From assembly GCF_000142905.1 (NCBI RefSeq), contig NW_013657643.1, positions 1 through 64,000 on the forward strand: a stretch of 64,000 nt of DNA, in the 5' to 3' direction. Positions 1 through 12,914 of this stretch are shown here, piece after piece. A program made the position numbers and the translations under genes. The notes beneath the pieces were generated by a model that saw only the letters and a list, made by a program, of their open reading frames with translations, did no database searches and had not been told where the DNA came from. This DNA comes from Thecamonas trahens ATCC 50062. Lineage: Eukaryota; Apusozoa; Apusomonadida; Apusomonadidae. Numbering within the stretch: position 1 is the first letter of the stretch; every line of letters starts with the position of its first letter.

Positions 1-128
1 ACCTACCTACCTACCTACCTACCTACCTACCTACCTACCTACCTACCTACCTACCTACCTACCTACCTACCTACCTACCTACCTACCTACCTACCTACCT
101 ACCTACCTACCTACCTACCTACCTACCT
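1..128. repeat. Terminal (ACCT)n array, 32 perfect copies
   Basis: The window begins with 32 uninterrupted copies of ACCT (TAGG on the other strand). It lies distal to canonical CCCTAA repeats, so it occupies the position of the chromosome end. It is either a variant telomeric repeat or an artefact of assembly at a contig end. Confidence 0.9.
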
Positions 129-168
129 CCTAACCCTAACCCTAACCCTAACCCTAACCCTAACCCTA
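129..168. repeat. Telomeric CCCTAA (TTAGGG) repeats
   Basis: About six and a half copies of CCCTAA in the orientation expected of the C-rich strand at a left chromosome end. It is followed by two degenerate units of AACCCTAGCTGATGCC type (about 163-200), which look like telomere-adjacent repeat decay. Confidence 0.9.
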
Positions 169-1988
169 GCTGATGCCTCGTCAACCCTAGCTGATGCCCC
201 ATCAACCCTAGCCCCACTCCATTCCTCCCCACCAACCACCACTCACTCCACTTGCCACTCACTGCCCCCTTGCCACTTCTACCCATCCCACCCATGACCC
301 ACATCCACATTCCCATCCATGCCACCATACTCACCTCCACCGCACCATGCGCATGGCTGTGCATGGGCCTGGATTGAGTCTTTGATGCGGATTCACATTC
401 TCCATCCCCCCATTGACACTTGCCGGTGTCACTTGTTCGGGTGAGTCGCATGTGCGGGTTGTTGATTGACATGAATGTCATTCAACATTTTCATGATTCG
501 CCACTCGTCACTCGTTCGATTGTTTGACATTGTATTGAATGTCAGTGATCATTGTCAATTGATCATTCGATTCTTTCCGTTTCTTTTCTTGTTGGCTGAC
601 TGTGTTCTTTGTTCTTTGCCGTTCATGTTTCCACATGCTTTGTTGTTGCTATTGTCTGCCTCCATGTTCTGCTTTGGTTGCTTTTGCCTGTGATGGTTGA
701 CTACAATCGACATGCATTCCCATTCATCATTCCTTTCGCTCTTGTTGTTGCGTTGTATTATTTTTCGTCATGCTTCATTTGTTCTTGACTCCCCTGTTTT
801 CATCGACCTTGACTTCCACATCTATGATCGACCGTTGCTCACTACACCATCGATTCTCATCTTTGTTGTCGTTGGCCATGGTCAATAGTTTTGCATGCAA
901 CGTATTTTGTGTTGACCCTGTTGTGTCGTGGTCATGGTTGATCTGCAGATCTGATCGATCAACCGCGCCCTGCCTCATCGACCTCAACGTCACCCGAGTC
1001 CACCCTATTGCCTGCCAGCTTTACTTAGTCCCTGTTGACTTCCTCATGTGTGTGCTGTGAATGTCATGTTTGACCTCTGGCTGTTGTCGTGGACGTCATT
1101 GCCTCGTTTGATGCTTGTTCCGGCTTTTCTTAAATTAATTCAACGTTCAACTCAATTAACGTCCGCCGCCTTCCCTCTGCCGGCCAAGCCCCTCCACCCT
1201 TATTGCCCACACGCCACACACACCCATCAGCCGTATCATACTCACCTTCATCAATGCTCAAGCCCAATCGCCATACCCAGCACCCCTCCGCCGCCACGCC
1301 ACCCACGTCACGACCTCCCTTATCCCCCCTACCATACTCATTACGCCCGGTCACCACCAACGACCACCCTCACCCCCTACTCCACCACCACCACTCTCAT
1401 TTCAACCACAACCACCACCCCCATGCCTTGGTCATGTCCACCACCATCCCATCGCGCACCCCGCTTCCTCTTCCTCCCCATCCTCCTCCTCTCCCCGCTC
1501 CATCTCACCCCCATCCCCATCCCCAACCTCAATACCCACACCCCTCAACCATCACTTGCCATACTGCTTATCTACCAACCAACAGCAATCTTGATTCACC
1601 CAGCCTCAACCCCGCCCCCTCTGCTGCCCCGGCCTCGCCGACCACCAGCCACCAGCCGTCGGCCCCTCGCCCGATCAGGCCCACCTGCATCACCACCTAG
1701 CTCTCACCCACCACAACCTACGCAACCCGCGACCACACTCAAGGTCATCACTCACCCCACACTAGCTCCAGTACCAATATCGCTATCACCCATCCCCAGC
1801 GGCCTCGGCTCACTTCCGCCACGACCTTCGGCCGCTCGACCCGCACACACCCCTACCACCCTCATTACCGATTATGACCAATGCCAATTTACCTGCATTG
1901 CCCGCCGCCGCCGGCCATCAACCACTTCTCATCACCAGCTACGCAACTCCTGCTGCACATGTAGCGCAACTGATCCTGAAATTTAGAT
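169..1988. other. Subtelomeric region without convincing genes
   Basis: About 1.8 kb between telomere and first gene. Positions 480-1060 are T-rich and less GC-rich than the rest of the window. Positions 1150-1900 are C/A-rich low complexity that happens to stay open as a Pro/Thr-rich frame. No domain, signal peptide or splice pattern persuades me that either part is coding. Confidence 0.6.
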
Positions 1989-4900
1989 CTACACCTGATT
2001 GCTGGCAATGGACGACAGCCGACTCGATTCGTCGTCAAAGAGGGTGTCGCCCGGGTCGGCGAGCGACGACATGCCGATGCCCGCCATTGACGGTGCGACA
2101 GGCTGCGAGTGGTCGGCAAAGTCGTCGAGCTGTACCTCGGTCGTCATATGGCCAGAGTCGGCGATGGCCACGTTCTCGGCCTCCCACTGCTGCTCAGGGT
2201 CCAGCTGGGACGCTGCTGCCTTTTCCGACATCGCCAGCAGGCGCACGTCTAGCGCGTTACCAACCACAATGGCGAGCACGTTTCCCAAAATACCTAGCAT
2301 CACGCCGCCACGCCGCAGCACAAACGACTCGAGCGTACCGGCGTACAGCACCATCGACGTCGCCGCCAACACAACGACCGCCACCACGTTGTGTACCGTC
2401 GACATGTACGGCCGCGCGAGCGCGAGCTGGACGAGCGTCGCCACAAGGACCACGGCTGCCGTGCTCGCCTTCGAGTCGTCGCCGGTGAAGAACGTCATGC
2501 ACATCACCACGCCCACCTTGCGAAGCATGATCGCGCCCTCAAACCACCACGCCTCGTCCACGAACCGGCCCACAAGGAATCCGAACCGGAGCGCAAACGT
2601 CACCGGGTCGAGCGACCGCCGCCTGCGCGAGAGGAGCATCACCACTACGCCCGGGATCCCGATCGCGTAGAGCGCGACGGCGAGCATGGCCGAGACCGCT
2701 AGTCCCCACCACGCCGACGTGTAGCACCGTCGCGATGGGTCGGCGTCCAGCAGCCACCGTCCAGACTCGTCCTTACGGCACCCGAACGGTGCAAACGACG
2801 CGCCCGCTAGCGGCAGATAGAGAACCACAAGGAGCTGGAACCACGTCCGCCCGGCACCCGACGTCAGCTCGCCCATGTTCTTGTTCCCAACCCACCCGAC
2901 GCCGGCCTTGATGAGCACCGCAAACGCCAGCGCGAGCACCGCGACGGCCACGGCTGCAAACAGCGGGAGGAGCAGCGTCAGCACCCACTTCATCACCCAT
3001 ACGTCCGTGCCGTCCGCCGCTGCACACTCTGGCGACGTGAGGCTGAAGTCGAGGTTGAGCGCCGAGGCAAAGTCAAAGTACACGCGCGCGATCGAGCCCC
3101 AGTCCAGGTCAAGCTTGCCGTACATGGCCGAGATCTGCAGCGCGTTGAGCCCGATCATGGCGGCTGCAAACTTGTACCGCACGCTCGCCGCAAGGTTAAA
3201 CGCAAGGAGCACGCCCGTCACAAAGAGCACGCCCAGAACAAGCAGCATCACAACCACTATGTTCTTGCCCGTGTCGCACTTGCGGCACAATGAGCCGAGC
3301 CGGTAGTACCCGTCGGCGCACTCGGCGCACAGCCGCGACGTATACCCGGCCTGGCACCGCCCAGATCCAGCACATGCACGCGCAACAGGACACGTCACAA
3401 ACAATCCAGGATCGTCGTCGGGGAAGAACCCAGGCGCCGCCACAGGCGCCGCCCTACCGCCGGCACAGACGCCGCCACGCGGACACGGTGCGCACGCCTC
3501 ACCCACCGCCGCACCTGCTGTCCAGAACCCGGGCGCGCACTCGCAGAGCGACGTGCCGTTCGCGGCCACCCGCACGGTGCCGACCGGACATACTGGTGTG
3601 GCTTGGCACGGCGCAAACGAGACCTCGTTGGACACGGCGTCGTCCGCACACCGCGCGCACACCACAGTGCCATCCCGTTCCGTGCCTCCAAACCCGACGC
3701 CGCACGCCACAATGTCGACCGAGCCCGTCAATGGGGTCACCGCCAGTCCGCTTGCGCTCGCGCTCGCGCTCGCCACGCCAAGCTGCCATGCCACCGTCAC
3801 GGGCGGCAAAGCTCCCACCCGCGCTGTAGCCGCAACTTGCGGCAGCGGCACGCTCACAGACGCAAGCGCGCTTGTCGTCTGTCCCGTCAGCACGACGTCG
3901 GGAGACCCATCAAAGGTGAGCTGCACATCAAGCCGCGGCTCAAACATGACCTGCCCAAGCCAGTCGCGGCCGCGCAGCTCGCCCATCATCACCGAGCCCG
4001 ACTGCAGCTCAGCCTGCGACTCGGCAATCCACTCGAGGTTGGCCAGCGGGCCGACAATGCTCGCACTGTCCAGCGCGGCAAACGCCGACGCGTTCATGCG
4101 GAACCACGGAAGCGTGGCCGCCGACGCACGGCTCGGCGCAAATCCTTCCGCGGCGCACACAAATGCGTCCGACCCCGTGCTGCCCGACCACACCGAGGCG
4201 GCACCAGAGACGGAAACCACAGCGTCGCACACGGCAAGCCCGCCACCGAGCGTGGTCGCGACGTTGTCCTCCATGACCACGTCCACAAGTTGCGTGCCAC
4301 CAGTGACAGCATGCGGGCCAGCACGAACAGCAGCACCGCCGCCAACAAGCGGCACCTCCACGCTCGTGCTCGCCTGTTCGAACGCCACCACGCGCGAGAC
4401 CGCCATGGCTGCGATGCCGCCACCGAACGACGCCCGGTTGCGGCGGACAGTTCCAGCGTTCATGACAAGCATGGTGTCCTCCACGAGCGCGCCGCCGCCC
4501 GCGCCGCCCGCCACGTTGTCCTCGATGAGTGCGTCCGCAATCGCCGCCGCGGTGCCTGTGCCGAGCCGCAGCCCGCCGCCCGAGCCCGACACGGCCGTGC
4601 ACGACGCGATGCGTGCGCCGTCGGCCATTTCCACCCGCGCGCCCGCCACGGCCACCACGCCGCCACCCGTGTTGCCGGCCTCGCAGCCCACGATCTGGGC
4701 TCCGGCGCCGAGCCTGAGCTGCGTTCCAGCACCCCGCACGTACACACCGCCGCCCGAGTCTGACGCCGAAGACCCGGTCACCGTAGAGTGCGTCACCTCC
4801 ACAAACGCGCCGCCCGATGCGAGCAGCGCACCGCCCAGCCCGACGTCCAGCAGCGGCGCGCCGTCCGCACGCGGCGCACTCGCGCAGTCTCTCATCGTCA

Positions 4901-7900
4901 CATTGTGCAGCGAAACGCGTGCGTCCACGCCCTCCGCACGAATGGCCGGGGTACCGTGTAGCGACCCGCGCGCCGTCCTCCCTCCGACTACGTCCACGCC
5001 GTCGAGAGTCAGATCGCCAACAAGCTCGGCACCCGCAGCCACGAGCGGGCCAACACGAAAGAGCACACCAGTGTCACCGCCATGCTCGCTGCAGTCAAAG
5101 ATCGCTCGCCCTCCTCCCTCGGACGCAAAGCGCACGCTGTGAGTGAGCAGCGCGTGCGAGTCGGCGCGGCACGTGTACCGCCCGGCCGGCAGCACCACTG
5201 TGTCACGCGTACAGCGGGAGGTTGTGCTCAAGACAGCCATCACGTCGGCAAACGTGCGGGCACAACCGGAACAAAGCGGTCGCGTTGGCACCACGCGCTC
5301 TACGGGTGTGTACGAGGTAAACGCAGAGCGTCTCAGAGTCGGGATCCAACCAAGCGTGAGTGCCGCGCTGCCAGCAAAGTAGACGACGTCAAGGTCACCA
5401 TCGCCCTCCACGTCGATGGCGTCGACGCCGAGCGCGCCAACCATGCTGCCGAGGAGGCGACAGGTGGGAAAAGTTCCATTGCGCGCAGTGTTGGAGCACC
5501 ACACGGGGCGGCCCTCGGACCACGTGGCCATGAGCACGTCAACGTCGCCGTCGCCATCGACGTCGGTGAGTACAGGCGAGAGCGGGGTGTCTGGCAGTGT
5601 CGACAGGGCCACTACGGGCGCAAACGCCCCTGTGCCGTTGTTGAGAAAGACTTGCAGCTCGGCCTGGACGTCGATCACGAGGTCGACGTCACCGTCGTTG
5701 TCGACGTCGCCGAGGTTGAGCCAGGAGCACGACTGATAGCAGTCCGCGGCGGAAAGTACGGTATCGTCGAGCACGGTCATGGAAGCGGGCGTCCACATGC
5801 GGGCCGCAGCCCCTGAGAGCCAGTACACGGTGTCCGACTGCTCCTTGACCACCGCGTCAACGATGCCGTCACCGTCGACGTCGCCAGTGGCGGCGCTGTT
5901 CGAGTACACGCCAGAGTTGAACGAGAACGAAGGAGGTGGTGTGGCAAAGCCGTCGACGTTCTCGTACCACGTGACAGACTGTGACCCAGCGCTGTCGACA
6001 AGGATGTCGGTGTCCCCGTCGCCATCGACGTCGTACACCGCCAAAAAGCCAGTGGCATCCGCAACGTTGCGGAACAACAGCTCAAACGTGCCTTGGCCAT
6101 CGATGTTGAGGTAAATCGCGAGCCGACCGTTGCCATAGCCCTCACCCGGGAGCTCTGTGAATGCCACCATGTCGAGATCGCCGTCATTGTCCATGTCGGC
6201 GAGCTGGATGCCCGACACAAAGTTCTCGGCAAAACCTCCGATGGTAGTGAGCGAGTTGAACTCACCCGCGCCGTCACCGTTGGCAAACCATACGAACGAG
6301 GTCGACGTCGCCGTCACGACGTCGATATCCCCGTCGCCGTCGACGTCGCCATACGCCGCAGCGTACTTGTGCATGTGCCTTAGCCGCACGTCGTGCGGCA
6401 CAGCATTGGGCGTCACACTTATGGCTGTCCCAAACCGGGTACTGGATATCGGCGTCGGCTCGTTCATGTACCAAGCAACGTGATACCCGCTGCCCAAGAG
6501 CACGTCGCCGTCCCCATCGCCGTCGATGTCGCCAACACTAACCACCGCCTTGGAGCCAGAAGGAGGGCCCACCATCGTCACGAGGTTGTCCTGACAACAC
6601 CGAGGGTACCGTCGCCACGTCCAAAAACACCGAGACCCGGGTCATGCCGAACGTCGCGAGGTTAACCACAACCATGTCAAGAGCACCGTCATTGTTGAGG
6701 TCGCTGAGCTCGAAGGCATCGAACGTGTACTCGGTCGAACCATCGAACACTTGCGTAGTTGTCCACGCACCCACAGCGTCGCGCGCAACAACAAAAATGT
6801 CCTCGCGGACCAACACCACAAACTCGCCCACCCCGTCGCCGTTCATGTCGGCGAGCGAGGCGGCGAGAGGGATGGCAGGGCTGTCAAAGGGCACGGCAGT
6901 CGCGGAGACTGCCCAAGAGGTGGCGCCGTCAAGGTTTTCCATCCACTCCAGGTCCGAGCCGACAACACCAAACACGTCGAGGTCGCCGTCAGCATCAACA
7001 TCGCCTACGCCTGCCAACCGCACAGGCAGCGTAGTCACGCTGCCGAACGAGATGCCGGCAGCTGAGAGCACGCATTGAGTGATGCTCCCCGTTCCCACAA
7101 AACGTCAGCACGCCCGTCGCCATTCATGTCGACGACGTCGAGAGCGACGACAGCGCCCGTGGTGGACACCATCAGCGGCGTCGCAAACGAGCCGGTACCG
7201 TCGCCAACATACACTTCCACGTCGCCCACGGCTGAATGAGGTGCTGTCACAACGTCAGACGCTCCATCGCCATCGACGTCGCCGACCGCGAGGACGAAAG
7301 ATGAGTGAGGGGTTGTGACGTTCCAATGGACGTCTACTAGTGCCGGCGCCAGGTACACCCGTAACTGCGAGTGGACCGCGACGACAACGTCGCTCTTCCC
7401 GTCGCCGTCCACATCCGCCGCCGCCAGTGCGCCTGCTGGACTGAACGTGTCTCCAAAAGTGGACGCAACGACGAGTGTCGACGGGCCCGCGTTGCGAAGA
7501 ATGTAGTGCGGCGCCGGCCCTTTGCCAAGGACCACAAGGTCATCTGTGCCGTCACCATCCATGTCGGCCGCAACTAGCGCCACCGGGCGCACCACTTGCG
7601 CGTTGGCAGTCACAGAGGCCGCAAACGACCCGTCGCCGTTCTGGAGAGCGACACGCAGTTCCTGTCCGCCCGCCACCTGTGCGTAGAGAACGTCCAGGTC
7701 ACCGTCGCCATCGAAGTCGAGCAGTGCGTGTCCATACGCGGCCTCGATGCTGATCGGCGTTGCCTCCGTCGCCAGGGGCGGCACGTTGCGACACACGTAG
7801 AGAGCGCCGCCAACAACTCCCGCTCGCCCCACGACACTCGCACGGCCGATCCCCGTCACGTCTCCCGCTTCAAGCTGATAGTGGAGCAACGCCGTGTTGG

Positions 7901-8627
7901 CGACCGAAACAAACGAGTCGAACCCAGTGAGTTCGGCACGCAGCCACCCAACAAACGGGGCCCCGTTGTCGAGCGTCAATAAGATATCGTCAAGACCGTC
8001 GCCGTCAACGCTGCCAATGGTGACCGAGTACGGCTCGCCTGAAATAGAGATGACCTCAGGTGACTCAAACAAGACCAGCTCGTTGTTACGGCACAAAAAC
8101 AGCGAGTGGCCCAGCGCCGCGTTGCGGACGGCGATGACGATGTCCGCCACACCGTCGTTCGTGACGTCGCCGACGGCAAAATCGACAAAGGTATCGCCTG
8201 CGCGAGCATTGGCCACCACCTTTCCTGGCCCAAATAAGCCACTTCCGTCATTCGCCCGCCAGTACACAATCGAGCTGTGGATAACCACAACATCAACATC
8301 GGCATCGGCGTCGAGGTCGGCGAGCAAAAAATCGTGCACCTCGTCTCCGCCCAGCACACGTCCGAGGACCATACTACCAAGGCCGTCTGAGTTTTCAAAC
8401 CACAAGAGTTGCTTCATAGCACCACCAACCACACTACCCATGACCACAACATCGTTGTCGCCATCACCGTCCACGTCGGCCACACGAGCCACCTCGGCCG
8501 TCGGCGCCGCTGCAAAGACCTCGGCCAGCGCAACAGGTACCTCCGCCATGCATTGCACGGGGGCGGCTGGGGTGACCAGGGGGACGAGGCTGCCCATGAC
8601 CAGCATGCATGTCAGGATTGTCTGCAT
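1989..8627 (-). CDS. Giant FG-GAP / parallel beta-helix / Cys-rich / multi-pass membrane protein (frame broken)
   Basis: Probable cell-surface receptor or adhesin of about 2200 residues. It starts at 8627 with a signal peptide (MQTILTCMLVMGSLVPLV). About 1100 residues of FG-GAP/VCBS blades follow (repeated DxDGDGxxDV calcium-binding motifs). Next come a Gly-rich parallel beta-helix with repeated GGG steps resembling Pmp repeats, and a Cys-rich ephrin-receptor-like segment (CxCAPGFW, GYTSRLCAECADGYYRLG). About eight or nine hydrophobic segments follow from roughly residue 1785, with a short cytosolic tail ending at 1989. The frame is broken three times: near 7099-7102, near 6615 and near 6584. 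One extra base at each of these short homopolymers restores continuous VCBS motifs, so I treat this as one gene with sequencing indels; a decaying subtelomeric pseudogene is the alternative. The ligand is unknown. Confidence 0.8.
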
Positions 8628-9245
8628 GGTTGGTGGGGAGTTGGGTGTGTGTTTGTGTGTGTGTGTTTGTGTGTGTGTGGGGGGGGGGGGGGGGGAGTGA
8701 ACGCAGTGGGGAGAGTTCAGGTGTTGTGGCGTGCAACACTCGTGTTGGCTCGGGTCCCGAGTGCGAGCGCAAGTGCGTGTGGGAGGGCGTGGCCGGCCAA
8801 GTCGTTGCAGGCGCGATTATCACACGGATGGGTGAGTGGTAGGGAGGAGGGTACGTGTTTGTGCTGGTGTCGTCCTGATTGCATCGCTAAGGTGCAGATG
8901 GTGCTTTCGGCGTGCCATGCCCGCGGCCAGGGACGACCCGGGGGCCAGAGACGGCCCGGGGGCCGACGTGTATGGTTGCAGTGGGGCTTCGGGTTTGCCG
9001 CCGGCCCGACCAGACACACGCTCATGTGTCACGAGGCATTGCCATGAGCGTGAACGCACGCCGATGCGTGATCCGAGCCCCTTGTCTTCGACTTGGCACC
9101 ATCAACGCTCCCATGACCACCCCCACCGGTCAATGCGCCGAACCCAAGCCACACATGTTGCGCCAGCCCCAAGCAAACAGGCACGATTCAGCCACCCACT
9201 TCACTCGCCCGCCCACCCACCCGCCCCACACACACACACACGCAC
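8628..9245. other. Intergenic region with GT microsatellite and poly-G
   Basis: This stretch separates a leftward and a rightward gene and must hold both promoters. It has a GT-rich tract at 8645-8679 followed by 17 G at 8679-8695. A CA tract lies just before the ATG at 9246. I see no further gene. Confidence 0.7.
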
Positions 9246-10192
9246 ATGCTGGAAACCCTCCCAACCGAACTCATCCTCGCTGTCGCCGCCTTCCTCCCAA
9301 CCCCGGTCGACCACCTCGCCCTCGCCTCGTCGTCCAAGCGCCTTCACGCCGCCCTGCTTGGCAGCCCATTCGTCGCCGCCCTCGCCCACGCCAAAGCCGG
9401 ATACGACACCTGCGTCAGGCACAAGCTGTGGAGAGGGGCTCGGCTGGCTCTCTGCTCTCTCACGGTTCCAAAGCCAAGCACGAGTGACCCCGATCCCATG
9501 AGCCTCGTCGCCATCTTCGACCCCGCCCTCCCCGAGTCGGACGAGTGGATGGCCCTCGTCCGCAAGCTGGCTGCCATGCATGCCGCCGCGTATTCAACTG
9601 CGCTGCCGCCTGGTCTGTGTAGGCATTTGGGGCAGTATTTCTGTGGCTGCATTGGACTCGCTGCGTTTGCCGTCCTCCATGGTATGAGCGATGTGGCGCT
9701 TGGTCTCCTCCCAAGAGCGGATGCCGGGGAGACGGCCCTTGTGCTCCGTTCTGCTGCTAGTATCGGGCTGGTTCCCGTGGTGGAGGCCATTATGCACCAT
9801 CCAAAGATCAGCTCCGACACGCTGGCTCTCTCTAATTGTCTCGCATGGGCTGCCGAAAAAGGCCACATCGACATTGTTCGCCTTCTCCTCGCCGACGATC
9901 GTGTCGATCCGTCCGCCAAAGCCAACTATGCCATCACCAGGGCCTCGCACTACGGCCACGTCGACACTGTCCGCCTCCTCCTCACCGACAATCGTGTCGA
10001 TCCGTCCGCCAAAGACAACTGTGCCATCCGCTTGGCTTCGTTTACGGCCACGCCGACGTTGTCCGCCTCCTCCTCGCTGACGATCGTGTTGATCCGTCCG
10101 CTGGTGATAACTGCGCTATCCACAGCGCCTCGCGCAACGGCCACTCTGACGTCGTTGCCCTCCTGCAAGCCGCAGGCTGCTCCCTCCCATGA
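9246..10192 (+). CDS. F-box / ankyrin-repeat protein (one frame break)
   Basis: Probable substrate receptor of an SCF ubiquitin ligase. The first about 45 residues form an F-box (LETLPTELILAVAAFLP then DHLALASSSKRL). A helical middle and C-terminal ankyrin repeats follow, with the repeated pattern GHIDIVRLLLADDRVDPSAK. The frame leaves the ankyrin pattern at 10041-10043 (TTT); one extra T restores a further repeat (YGHADVV) and gives a natural end at 10192 instead of 10217. The protein is about 315 residues. The gene at 49832-51181 has the same layout, so these belong to one local family. Ankyrin targets cannot be inferred. Confidence 0.75.
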
Positions 10193-10463
10193 CCCTCCCA
10201 ACATGCAGCGGTACTGATCCTGCCATGTCCATGATCAGCCTCAGTCCGATAAGTGGATGGCCCTCATCCGTGAGCTGGCTGCCCACTGCGGCAGGAGCAA
10301 TCCTCGCACCCACACCTCACCCGAGACAAGTTGGCGTGACATAGTAAACATGACCCGCCATTTTGGTGATCAAGCTACCTTGCCCCGTCCACACACTCTG
10401 CATCGACTCCCCCTCCCCAAACTCTACCCAAGCCCACGCCCACCTCTCTCTCCCACGGGTTCC

Positions 10464-12316
10464 ATGTACCACACCCCAAACACGTCAAAGACAGCCCCAC
10501 CAAAGAAGCAAACCTCGCTTGTCTCCTTCTTTGCCCGCGCCCCGCCATGCTCGACCCCGTCGACCGCCAAGCGCAAGCGGCGCACCGAGTCGTTCCCCAC
10601 CGCCGCCCCGCCGCCTGTACCTGACGAGACCGCCTCCTCGCCTCCACCCGAGAAGCGCGCTCGTCCGCTGGATGCTCCTGTTGTCGAGATATCGTCGTCT
10701 CCTGTCGCGGTGGCGACGCCGGCTCCCGGTCCTCCTCCTGCCCCTGCCGACGCTATCGACCTTGATGCTACCATCGATCTTGACGCTGTTGTCCCGACCT
10801 CGGCTCTACCGCCACACGACGGCAAGGAGCCCGCCATCGAAGGTGATGAGCCGCAGCCTAAGCTCGCGCCGCAGTGGGATCTCTCGCAGCCCTGCGAGGC
10901 TGTCCTCATGCCGCACTCGGTCTCGAACACGCGCGCGAGCGCCAGTGGGCCGGCGGCGACGCAATGGTCTGTCATGTGCCGCGCGCTCGCTCCCGCCAAC
11001 CTCCCGGTCACGCCTCACGGCTTTGTGGCACTGTTGTCCGAGCTGCGCGGCGTAGACGACATCGACGCCTCGGCCTGGCTCTGGTTCTGGGACGAGAGCG
11101 CGAGCAAGGACGAGGCGCATCGGTTCTTTGTCGATACTCTTCCGCGGATGGCTGCGCTTGCGCTGAGCTTGCCAGCTCTGTTCCCGGATCCCGTGCCACT
11201 GCTCCGCCGTGGCGAGCCGGGCGCGGTGACGCTGACCCAGGCACAGCTGGCGTGTGCGATGGCTGTTGCGGCCTTTGGCTGCTGGCCGTACCGCAACGCA
11301 CGGCGTGGCTCGTCGGCCCGCGACCTTGCCGCCTTTCCGTCGTTCACCTTTATGCACCTCTACGCCGCCGTCCGCAAGCCGAGCGTCGCTGGCAAGTTCC
11401 GCTGCCTCATCCACTACTTTGAGGAGGCGTGCGCGGCGTACTCGCCCGACGCGCCAGGCGCCAACGTCACCTTTGCCCGCCTTGTTGCCCATCGCGAAAC
11501 CGACTGGGACGACGATGAGACGTTGCTGGAAGCGGTGACCATCGACGCCGATGCGCTCATCGAGGACGTGGCCAGCGCTGACGCCGGATGGGACTTTGTC
11601 GAAGTCGACTTTGCCAACCGCTTTGTCGGCGGTGGCGTCCTTGGCAACGGCTGCATCCAGGAGGAGGTGCGCTTTCTTATTGCGCCCGAGCTCATTGTCT
11701 CGCGACTGCTTGCCGAGGCGCTCGACGATGACGAGGCGCTGCTCATAGTCGGGGCGCAGCGGTACTCGGCACACGCCGGCTACGGCGCGTCCTTTACCTT
11801 TGCCGGCGGCTACAACGACCCTGCGCCGCTCGCTGCAAACGGCCATCGGACGACCGCAGTTGTGGCCATTGACGCCGCCGCTTTCGCAGCCATACGGTCC
11901 AGTTCTCGGACGCCGCCATCGCGCGCGAGCTGCGCAAGGCTTCCGCGGGGTTTGCACCCCATCCCGCGCTCGACGCGAGCCGCCCGCGCGCGGTCGTCAC
12001 CGGCAACTGGGGCTGCGGCGCCTTTGGCGGCGACCCCGAGCTCAAGTTTGTGCTCCAGTGGCTCGCCGCCTCCACCAGCGGCCGCTCGATGGTCTACTGC
12101 ACCTTTGGCGATCCCGCCTTTGCTGCCGCCGCTGCCGCCATGGTCGACACCGTCCGCGCCGCCGCCACCACCGTCGCCGGCCTCTACTCGCTCATCCGCG
12201 AGTTTGCCGAGGTCGTCAGCCCGCCGCTCTCTCCCGCCGGCACCAGCAAGCCGCGCAAAAAGGTGCCATCGCTTTTCAAGTTCCTCCACTTTGCGCTCCG
12301 CCCGCCGTCGCCTTAG
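10464..12316 (+). CDS. PARG: Poly(ADP-ribose) glycohydrolase (one frame break)
   Basis: Hydrolyses ribose-ribose bonds of poly(ADP-ribose) in the nucleus. The catalytic signature is intact at about residues 385-402 (VDFANRFVGGGVLGNGC then IQEE; GGG plus the QEE glutamates). The C-terminal macrodomain part (TGNWGCGAFGGD) is in another frame after 11899-11900; one extra C there joins the halves. The start at 10464 is chosen because it opens a disordered N-terminus with a canonical PCNA-interacting box at residues 16-23 (QTSLVSFF), followed by a basic KRKRR likely nuclear signal. About 617 residues, single exon. PARG identity is secure from the signature; PCNA binding is inferred. Confidence 0.9.
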
Positions 12317-12542
12317 CCACACCAGATGAACCTGAAACAACCAAATCGCCTGTATCGGGTGGTTGCTCCCGCTCGTTCGTTGCTTGCCTCCATTGGCTCA
12401 TTTTCATCGGCTTTCCTCCCCACTTTCCTCCGAACTTCGCAATGTACGCCCATGACACGCAAGCCACCTCCCACACCGCGGGCTCTTCCACAAGCTACTG
12501 CTGCCCCCTCCCCGCCCTCCTTGGGCTCTTCCCCCCCCCGAG

Positions 12543-12854
12543 NNNNNNNNNNNNNNNNNNNNNNNNNNNNNNNNNNNNNNNNNNNNNNNNNNNNNNNNNN
12601 NNNNNNNNNNNNNNNNNNNNNNNNNNNNNNNNNNNNNNNNNNNNNNNNNNNNNNNNNNNNNNNNNNNNNNNNNNNNNNNNNNNNNNNNNNNNNNNNNNNN
12701 NNNNNNNNNNNNNNNNNNNNNNNNNNNNNNNNNNNNNNNNNNNNNNNNNNNNNNNNNNNNNNNNNNNNNNNNNNNNNNNNNNNNNNNNNNNNNNNNNNNN
12801 NNNNNNNNNNNNNNNNNNNNNNNNNNNNNNNNNNNNNNNNNNNNNNNNNNNNNN
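12543..12854. other. Assembly gap (312 N)
   Basis: A run of N bounded by C-rich sequence on both sides. It lies between PARG and the LIM gene and could hide a short first exon or promoter of the latter. Confidence 1.
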
Positions 12855-12914
12855 CCCTCCCCCCGCTCCAGCCTCACGCGCTCACGCGTTCCTCCCCACG
12901 CTCGCTGGCACGCC

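Noticed and set aside
1048-1986. 312-codon Pro/Thr-rich open frame in the subtelomere
   Set aside because: Pure C/A low-complexity DNA stays open in several frames at once; no domain, signal peptide or splice support.
3553-5142. Long plus-strand open frame opposite the FG-GAP/beta-helix gene
   Set aside because: A shadow of the minus-strand gene in high-GC DNA; the minus strand has clear domains and the plus-strand product is compositionally biased without any motif.
6597-6615. A 19-base micro-intron (GTACC...TCAG, minus strand) in the FG-GAP gene
   Set aside because: Frame-compatible, but two single-base insertions nearby instead rebuild a full VCBS blade (GDGTLGVV), which splicing would destroy.
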